From Lachnospiraceae bacterium (GTDB taxonomy: Bacteria > Bacillota > Clostridia > Lachnospirales > Lachnospiraceae): a stretch of DNA of 64,000 nt. The DNA is taken from assembly GCA_021770245.1 (NCBI GenBank), contig JAETRI010000004.1, positions 1 through 64,000 on the forward strand, written 5' to 3'. Below are positions 58,495-64,000 of the stretch, one piece after another. Numbering within the stretch: the stretch's first letter is position 1; every line of letters starts with the position of its first letter. The position numbers were made by a program, and so were the translations under genes. A model generated the notes under the pieces. The model did not search any database. It was given only the letters and a program-made list of their open reading frames with translations, and was not told where the DNA came from.

Positions 58495-60966
58495 TTATCT
58501 CCATTCCGCCTTCAGTTCTGCCGGCAGTTCCACCTCCACCGGTGGGTCCCCGCCGTAAGCTGTTCCGTAAAGGTCATAGGTATCAAAACTCAGGTATATA
58601 TGGCCGTCTGATAAATAGAAGTCAAATTCCCCGGTATCGCGGCTCCTGATAGCATCCAGTGCACCCGTCTCCTCCGTGTAAGGGTCTGCGGCGGCAACCG
58701 CATCCGCAACCTGATCAGCAATCTGCCCCTCCGTCCCGTCCAGAATGTCGGTGAGAGCAAGCACCTCACCGGTATCGGTGCGGAAGTTATAATAACGGCT
58801 TTCACTTTCCCTCATGCCGCCAAGGTACATTTCCTGTGTCTGGCTGACGCTCACATACTTTGCTGTCCGTGATTTTACTTCTGCGGAGACGGTATAATAA
58901 TAGCTTTCCGATGTGGGCGGGTTTCCCTCCACGATATCCCATAAATCGGCCAGCTCGCCGCTTTCATTATTGAGAAACGCATCCTGGAGCCCTTCAAAAA
59001 AGACATTGATGTTCTGATAACCGTCCGTGTCTTCGGGGAAATCCGGGATTTCATACCAGATTTCAATATCATAGCCGCGGGAATCAACCGTAGTGCGCCG
59101 GATATCCCCCTCCGTGCCTACCGCCTTATTTCCCGGGGCAGGTGCTTCACTGCCTGCGGCTGTGCCGCTTCCTCCCCGGAGCAGAGCGGCCAGTTCTTCC
59201 GCGTCCATCCAGTCACCGGCCCATGACCAGCTTACGTCCTCCCTCCACATCTGTCCGTTGCCCAGCTTCCATTCCGCTGCATACCATGCCATATCCTGTC
59301 CTGCGGCTTCGGCCTCGCCGCGGGTAAGGAACACGCCGTCAAGGGCAGAGACAAGGGAGCCGTATTCGTTATTGCACCATCTGCCGCCAGTCTCTATGTA
59401 ATCACCCTCATAGTATACCTGCCATTTATCCTCCGTCAGCGTGCCGAAATCATAGCCGCCCTCAAAAACACCGTGCTCCGCAATATATTCCCTGAATTTA
59501 TCCACGGACGGGGCGGTATCGTAATACAGGAAAAAGTCCTCATAGGTATGGGCGAGCTCCGCCATGCCGTCCGTGAAAGTATAAAATCCTGTATCGGTAA
59601 GCAGTCCTTTGTCTGTCACGGCTATGTTTCCATGAATTTCTTCCAGCCTTCCCCCGGCACCGGCTGACGCTTTTCTGCCGTCCCAGCAGTATATCCGGGA
59701 TGTGTCAGCCATATAATTATCTTCCGTATGCTCCGGCGTCATGCCGCCGGAATAAGCGCTGTTCACATAGTACACATCCCGTCCCCATGCCACGAACAGG
59801 GCAGGTATGCCGTTCCCCGCATCAAACAGGGCGGCACGGCAGAATGGCGTTTCATTTCCTTCTTCCCGGCTTTCAGCAATACATGTATCGAGGGCTTCGG
59901 CAAAAGCCTCCGCCTGTTCCATGGTCATTGCACACTGGCCTATATCGCCCGTATAAGGCAGGGCGGCAAAGGCTTCTTCTGGGAAGAGTGGTTCTTCCTG
60001 TGCCATAGCATCCTCTTCCGGGGCGGCTTCCTGTCCAGCGTTTTCTGTTCTGGCAGTATCTTCCTGTCCGGCCTCCGTCTCCAGACGGATGGAATTTTCA
60101 TCCGCTTTTTCATTTCCATTGCGGATGATCGCTGCAATTCCCGCCGCAGTCCCGCCGATCAGTATCAGCCCGGCGCCTGCCACGGCAGCTGTCTTGATAG
60201 AAATGCCCTTTAAGGCATGGGCGACAGGACGGGCGGATGCCCCGGAAAGGGAAGCGGCGGAAGCCGCAGCGCCCTGTTCCATGGCTTTCGATGCCGCCTG
60301 TTCCGCTTTCTGTGTATCGGTACTTGCCTCTGCCTCCATGCGGAGGAAATAGAGCAGGAGCGGTATGGGTGCAAGGCTGTGGAGCCGGATTCCCTGTTTT
60401 TTCTCGTAATCGAGCACGTTATCTTTAATTGCTTTTCGTGCATAGTTTAAGCGGCTCTTGACCGTGTTCTCCGATGCGCCCAGCACCTCCGCGATTTCCT
60501 TCACGCTCATTTCGTCATAATAATAGAGCAGGACGCAGTCCCTCTGCGCTCCTGGGAGCGCATCGACGATTCCGCCTATCATCCGGGCGGTCTCGGCATT
60601 GTCGAAGGCTTCCTCCGGCACGGTCTGTCTGTCCTCGTTTTCGATATTGTCAAGGACGCTGTTCCCTTCTTCATCCTCAAGGATTGGCAGGTCCTCATGG
60701 GTGCGGGTAAGGGCGTTCTTACAGCGGTTTGCCGTCATGCGCCCCAGCCATCCCCAGAAAGCCGCCGGTTCGTGGAGCGTGCCGATTTTCGTATAAACCA
60801 GGAGAAGTATCTCCTGCGTCATATCCTCCGCGTCCGCCCCAGTCTTTAGGAACCTGCGGCACTGGTAGGAGACGGGCACATAGGCAGCGCGGAGCAGTTC
60901 CTCCATTGCCGCCGCATCTCCCCTCTGGCTCTTTTTTATCAGGGCGGCCAGTTCATTATTATCCAT
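58495..60966 (-). CDS. ECF sigma factor fused to membrane segment and sensor domain
   Basis: An 823-residue protein. Residues 1-185 are an ECF sigma factor (sigma-2 with DAEDMTQEILLLVYTKIG; sigma-4 with DALPGAQRDCVLLYYYDEMS and the HTH VKEIAEVLGASENTVKSRL). After a linker, one membrane helix (about 257-281) leads to an acidic linker and a large outer domain; the final ~180 residues fit DUF3298/RsiV-like sensors. Sigma factor and anti-sigma-like sensor are thus one chain, so release would need proteolysis. Second gene after the 61004 membrane protein. Confidence 0.88.
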   Translation of the reverse strand: MDNNELAALIKKSQRGDAAAMEELLRAAYVPVSYQCRRFLKTGADAEDMTQEILLLVYTKIGTLHEPAAFWGWLGRMTANRCKNALTRTHEDLPILEDEEGNSVLDNIENEDRQTVPEEAFDNAETARMIGGIVDALPGAQRDCVLLYYYDEMSVKEIAEVLGASENTVKSRLNYARKAIKDNVLDYEKKQGIRLHSLAPIPLLLYFLRMEAEASTDTQKAEQAASKAMEQGAAASAASLSGASARPVAHALKGISIKTAAVAGAGLILIGGTAAGIAAIIRNGNEKADENSIRLETEAGQEDTARTENAGQEAAPEEDAMAQEEPLFPEEAFAALPYTGDIGQCAMTMEQAEAFAEALDTCIAESREEGNETPFCRAALFDAGNGIPALFVAWGRDVYYVNSAYSGGMTPEHTEDNYMADTSRIYCWDGRKASAGAGGRLEEIHGNIAVTDKGLLTDTGFYTFTDGMAELAHTYEDFFLYYDTAPSVDKFREYIAEHGVFEGGYDFGTLTEDKWQVYYEGDYIETGGRWCNNEYGSLVSALDGVFLTRGEAEAAGQDMAWYAAEWKLGNGQMWREDVSWSWAGDWMDAEELAALLRGGSGTAAGSEAPAPGNKAVGTEGDIRRTTVDSRGYDIEIWYEIPDFPEDTDGYQNINVFFEGLQDAFLNNESGELADLWDIVEGNPPTSESYYYTVSAEVKSRTAKYVSVSQTQEMYLGGMRESESRYYNFRTDTGEVLALTDILDGTEGQIADQVADAVAAADPYTEETGALDAIRSRDTGEFDFYLSDGHIYLSFDTYDLYGTAYGGDPPVEVELPAELKAEWR

Positions 60967-61003
60967 TCTGATTTCTCCGTCTTATATCTGCCTGATATGG
61001 CTT

Positions 61004-61882
61004 TTAGTAATAAGAATTATTGTCCAGTTTCTTTCCTATGTCGTTCATGGTCCAGAGCTGTCCAAGCTGTATAATATTGGAGAAAGCCATCTGCCACGAT
61101 AATATTTCCTGTTCCCTTGCATTTTGTTCCGCTATGCCGTTTATCCGTTTCAGTTTGTCCTCCATGCGGTCTTTGTGCTTTTTATCTTCGTAAAGGTTCA
61201 CCATCTCTTTCACGTTATCTGCCCGGAGGTTGCCGATTGCCGAAATAAAGAAACTTACGGCATCCATATAGTAATAATCCTTAGGGAACCAGGTGCCTCC
61301 GATATTCTTTGCCTGAGCTGCATGCTGTTGTGCCTGTACCTGTATCTCATAAATCTGGCTGTCTATCCCATCATTATACTTGCGGATTTCCTCATTTCTC
61401 TGTGCTGTTTCTGCATTCAGCCGCAGGGTGCGTTCCTTTGATTTCTTTGCCATTATCTTTATAAGGAAGAAAGATATGCAGAGGGCAGCCAGTGTAAAGG
61501 GTACTGATTTTATATTGGTGGGGATAAGGCCTAAAAGCACAAGGATTTCCAGCACCCGCCTGAGTTTGGATGGTTTATTTCTTTTCTTATAGATAATGAG
61601 TGTGATTACCCCGGCGTAGAGCAGGAACACAATCCCTGCCCCTGTTTCTCCCATAATAAATAATATAATTACCGCCAAGATCTGAGAAAGGATTCCTCCA
61701 AGCACACCCGTAAAATATAACTGCTGGCTGGTGCTGTATTCTGGATTGGGCGGCAGGGAGGGCTGGTATGCCTTCCGTAATTTTCCTGTTTCATAGGCCT
61801 TTTTCTGCAGCCTGTTGACTGCCTCTACTTCTTTTTTAATTCCATTCAGGCCTCTTAATAATTCTTCCCGTGTCTGTGCCAT
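61004..61882 (-). CDS. Coiled-coil membrane protein beside the sigma factor
   Basis: A 292-residue protein: an N-terminal helix (1-45), four hydrophobic segments between about 55 and 145, then a long charged helical tail. No family is recognised. It is 37 bp upstream of the sigma gene on the same strand, so the two are probably co-transcribed. It may help hold or process the sigma-sensor protein, by context only. AGGAATGG precedes its start. Confidence 0.75.
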   Translation of the reverse strand: MAQTREELLRGLNGIKKEVEAVNRLQKKAYETGKLRKAYQPSLPPNPEYSTSQQLYFTGVLGGILSQILAVIILFIMGETGAGIVFLLYAGVITLIIYKKRNKPSKLRRVLEILVLLGLIPTNIKSVPFTLAALCISFFLIKIMAKKSKERTLRLNAETAQRNEEIRKYNDGIDSQIYEIQVQAQQHAAQAKNIGGTWFPKDYYYMDAVSFFISAIGNLRADNVKEMVNLYEDKKHKDRMEDKLKRINGIAEQNAREQEILSWQMAFSNIIQLGQLWTMNDIGKKLDNNSYY

Positions 61883-62173
61883 ATGTTTTCCATTCCTTTC
61901 TGTCTACAGGTTTTTCATGTAAGCTGTGTCTGCCTTATACTTATCCAGACACAGAAACCATCTGCAAAGTTTTATCTTTTTGAAATTTTTTTGGGGTATG
62001 AATTTCCTGCCCGGTATGTACAAACGGAAAACGGTCCAGAACGGCCCATGGGAACAGCAGACAGAAAAAAGTCTTTCTGCCTGCGTCATAGATTATTGTC
62101 TCAGCGCCTTACCCGTTGTGCTGCGTACTTTCTGCCTTTTTGTGGCAGGGATTTATCCCATTAACAGTTATCC

Positions 62174-62206
62174 CAGAGGGGAGACAGAGATTTCCGCCCC
62201 CCTCTG
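62174..62206. terminator. Hairpin upstream of the small RNA
   Basis: CAGAGGGG (62174-62181) pairs with CCCCTCTG (62199-62206). Between 61883 and 62308 no gene is seen. Confidence 0.5.
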
Positions 62207-62308
62207 AGTGGTTCCACTGCCGGGACAAATAAAAAGACGGCGCAGGATTTCATTTACCCACACCGTCATAAAGTACAGCACACTGGCCTAAATCGCCAGA
62301 CTTCCTTA

Positions 62309-62337
62309 TTGATAAAAGGCGGAAAATCTAGTAAAAT
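62309..62337 (+). promoter_or_regulatory. Promoter of the candidate small RNA
   Basis: TTGATA (62309-62314), 17-bp spacer, TAAAAT (62332-62337). Confidence 0.7.
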
Positions 62338-62343
62338 AGGTAT

Positions 62344-62431
62344 TGGCGCATAGTATTTATGCTGTGTTAGGAGCCATCATCTCCTGCATAGGGCTATGGG
62401 GGATGCCAGTCCCTCATAGCCTGCCTTTTTT
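62344..62431 (+). ncRNA. Candidate ~88-nt small RNA
   Basis: A well-spaced promoter ends 7 bp before this stretch, and an intrinsic terminator closes it (GGCTATGGGGGAT with ATCC-like TCCCTCATAGCC, then CTGCCTTTTTT). The first part folds as GCATAGTATTTATGC. It has no ORF. It may be an antisense or regulatory RNA of the mobile region, or the leader of the XRE gene 210 bp downstream if termination is conditional. Confidence 0.6.
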
Positions 62432-62642
62432 ATTCATCTCGTAACCCTAATTATAACGCACTGCAATGGGATTTTCAAGGCAAAATTGCCGCCCTGTTCC
62501 CTGCCGTCAAGGTTCCTGTCCGGTATTCCAAGCGTCTAGAATCTCTCATGTTCCCTGTCTTCTTTTCTTATCCCATTATAGCCGAACATCCGGCAATATT
62601 CAACAGGATTATATACATCTATACTTATTTTTACGAGGTGTG

Positions 62643-62846
62643 ATGTATATGTTCAGCTATGAACCGTTATGGGAGACATTAAAGAAAAAGAATATTACCC
62701 AGTACCAGCTTATCAAGGAATACCACCTTTCCACGGGCACGCTTGACGCGCTGCGGAAAAACAGGAGCGTTACTGCCTATACCATCGAAAAGCTGTGCCT
62801 GATTCTCGGCTGCCAGCCGGGCGATATCATGGAAGTGCACAAGTGA
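62643..62846 (+). CDS. Small XRE-type HTH regulator
   Basis: A 67-residue protein consisting of a single HTH domain (PLWETLKKKNITQYQLIKEY, then TGTLDALRKNRSVTAYTIEK, LCLILGCQPGDIMEV). Single-domain repressors of this type are common on Clostridial conjugative elements. The start at 62643 follows GAGGTGTG and replaces the longer frame from 62466. Confidence 0.9.
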   Translation: MYMFSYEPLWETLKKKNITQYQLIKEYHLSTGTLDALRKNRSVTAYTIEKLCLILGCQPGDIMEVHK

Positions 62847-62876
62847 CGGGTGCAGGCATCGGATAAGCTTCTTTTT

Positions 62877-62995
62877 TGTTCCGGCCGTTCCAGGCAAATC
62901 TGTTGATGTTCCACTTCAAAAATCTGTGAACCTTTTTAAAATTGCCCGGAACATCCCGGAACACATTTTCCCTTGTGCACCACATTCAATTACCT
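62877..62995 (+). repeat. Iteron-like 120-bp repeat, right copy
   Basis: GTTCCGGCCGTTCCAGGC, then GATGTTCCACTTCAAAAA, then CCCGGAACATCCCGGAAC and a tail GTGCACCACATTCAATTACC. It is in inverted orientation to the copy at 52681-52800 and roughly 75% alike. It begins about 30 bp after the XRE stop, in front of the convergent gene at 63082. Confidence 0.8.
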
Positions 62996-63081
62996 GTATG
63001 GCCGGAAGCCGTCAGGCAGCAAGAGGATGGAGGGCGGAGCCCTTGCCATCCCCTCACGGACGGAGAACCCGCCGCCCGGAA

Positions 63082-64000
63082 TCATCCTTCCTCGCATACG
63101 AGCTTTACCTTCATCCGCTTCCCGGCTTTGAACGCCTCTTTCACAAGCTTGTCAATCTTATCGGCCGCGCTCCTGTAACCGCTGTAGCTTTCGATTTCAA
63201 GCAGCGTCCTCGGCACATGGTTTTCCAGAGGTTTACTGACGTTATTGGCCGCCGGGCTGTTAGCCGCTCCCAGAGTCTTCGGTATTTCATGGATGGGCAC
63301 GGATATGGCAGGTTTCGGTATTTCATGGACAGGCACAGGTACGGCAGGTTTCGGAACTTCATGGACAGGTAAGGATTCTGCGGGCTTCGCCCCGGAGATT
63401 ACCGCCTTGGGCGCGTCAACCATGGGCTGTTCCGGCTCGCCTTTCCGCAGCCGGTTAATGGCCCTCACGCTCATATCGGGCGTGACCTGCTGCTGCATTT
63501 CCTCGGGCATCCCAATCATCGCGATAAGCTGGGAAGAACTGAAATTGCGGTAGCACTCTGCAATGCTCTCGATTACTTCGCCGTTTTCATCCCTTTCCGC
63601 ATAGGTCTCGATGATGTTGATGAAATTACAGCAGGTAGACTTCTTGATGCCAAACTCCTTCTCGGCATAGTCCATGATGTTCTTATAGTTCAGCACCTTG
63701 TACATGTTGTTGGCCTTAATCCAGTGGAGCTGGAAGCCGATAACCAGGAAGCTGTTCTGGATATTCCGCATTTCCTGCTTAATTACATTGGTCCTCTCGG
63801 TAAACTCCTGCTTCATCCTCTTAAGGGGAGAGTCAACAACCTGTGCGGCCGGCTTTTCGGATACGGCCGGGGGATTGGGCACAGCCGGGTTACTTACGGA
63901 AGCTGCGGGATGAGCCGCCATTTCCCCGGCACCTAATTCCGGTTTAGAAGTGGATTTCCCAGAGGAGATCGCTTCGGATTTCGCTTCGGGTTTGGAAGCA
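63082..64000 (-). CDS. DUF3102/ParB-like protein, 5' end outside window
   Basis: At least 305 residues; the frame is open to the window edge, so the true start is beyond 64000. The visible N-terminus is Ala/Pro/Lys/Glu-rich and disordered. Residues from about 85 (from the edge) read IQNSFLVIGFQLHWIKANNM and DYAEKEFGIKKSTCCNFINI, a helix-turn-helix pattern as in DUF3102-like and plasmid replication or partition proteins. A Pro/Val-rich tract with PKPAVPVPVHEIPKPAISVP repeats follows. The ATG at 63921 is only an internal codon. Confidence 0.7.
   Translation of the reverse strand, partial: ASKPEAKSEAISSGKSTSKPELGAGEMAAHPAASVSNPAVPNPPAVSEKPAAQVVDSPLKRMKQEFTERTNVIKQEMRNIQNSFLVIGFQLHWIKANNMYKVLNYKNIMDYAEKEFGIKKSTCCNFINIIETYAERDENGEVIESIAECYRNFSSSQLIAMIGMPEEMQQQVTPDMSVRAINRLRKGEPEQPMVDAPKAVISGAKPAESLPVHEVPKPAVPVPVHEIPKPAISVPIHEIPKTLGAANSPAANNVSKPLENHVPRTLLEIESYSGYRSAADKIDKLVKEAFKAGKRMKVKLVCEEG

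Overview
The window looks like a chromosomal segment of a gut-type Lachnospiraceae (Clostridia). The signs are the family-typical unknowns (DUF5716 and DUF5717 side by side, DUF6062, DUF2325, DUF1540), Firmicutes-style AGGAGG ribosome-binding sites, Lpl-type carbohydrate ABC transporters next to glycosidases, a glycoside/hexuronide symporter with an AraC regulator, and many small one- and two-component transcription units. No rRNA, CRISPR array or complete prophage is visible.

Layout. 0.1-5 kb: a sugar acetyltransferase divergent from an AraC regulator; a ferredoxin plus membrane Fe-S protein pair; a TetR regulator with a consensus promoter and operator driving two membrane proteins. 5-20 kb: tRNA-Gly(GCC), a DUF6062 protein, a three-gene DUF5717/DUF5716/TPR operon, a GH13 glucosidase, a secreted DUF5722 protein, a GntR/ABC-2 operon and a SpoIID-like peptidoglycan-binding protein. 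20-31 kb: a GPH symporter with AraC regulator, then a tightly packed five-gene redox operon (two Gfo/Idh/MocA enzymes, a fumarate-reductase-type flavoprotein, an SDR and an old-yellow-enzyme reductase) whose transporter survives only as an LplB/LplC hybrid remnant. 31-34.4 kb is decayed DNA: an IS256-type remnant, an M20 peptidase pseudogene and a serine-recombinase tail. 35.7-44.8 kb is a sugar-utilisation locus (DapA/NanA-like lyase, sialidase-fold protein, LplB, LplC, lipoprotein) divergent from a LacI regulator and a GH51 arabinofuranosidase.

45-52 kb carries an AbrB/RelE-type toxin-antitoxin pair, a macrodomain/SirTM sirtuin pair in which the macrodomain is a chimera, an FMN riboswitch fused to a damaged riboflavin transporter gene, an Rrf2 regulator with matching operator-like palindromes, an MDR-type ABC exporter whose permease is cut short, and a Fic protein.

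52.6-64 kb is accessory DNA of plasmid or ICE type: SSB, HNH-AP2 endonuclease, RadC-like JAB protein, VbhA-like small protein, a secreted protein, an ECF sigma factor fused through a membrane segment to a large sensor domain, a small XRE regulator, a probable small RNA and an end-truncated DUF3102/ParB-like protein. About 1.9 kb of this region (54.3-56.2 kb) is noncoding and holds two unusual repeat systems: three ~180-bp modules in which a short word changes from module to module but stays matched inside each one, and a nine-unit ~54-bp array. Two diverged ~120-bp copies of a GGAAC/GTTCC iteron-like element bound the block in inverted orientation.

Four families of dispersed palindromes or MITE-like elements are scattered through intergenic DNA; two copies of one family are flanked by identical 10-bp direct repeats, which indicates transposition.
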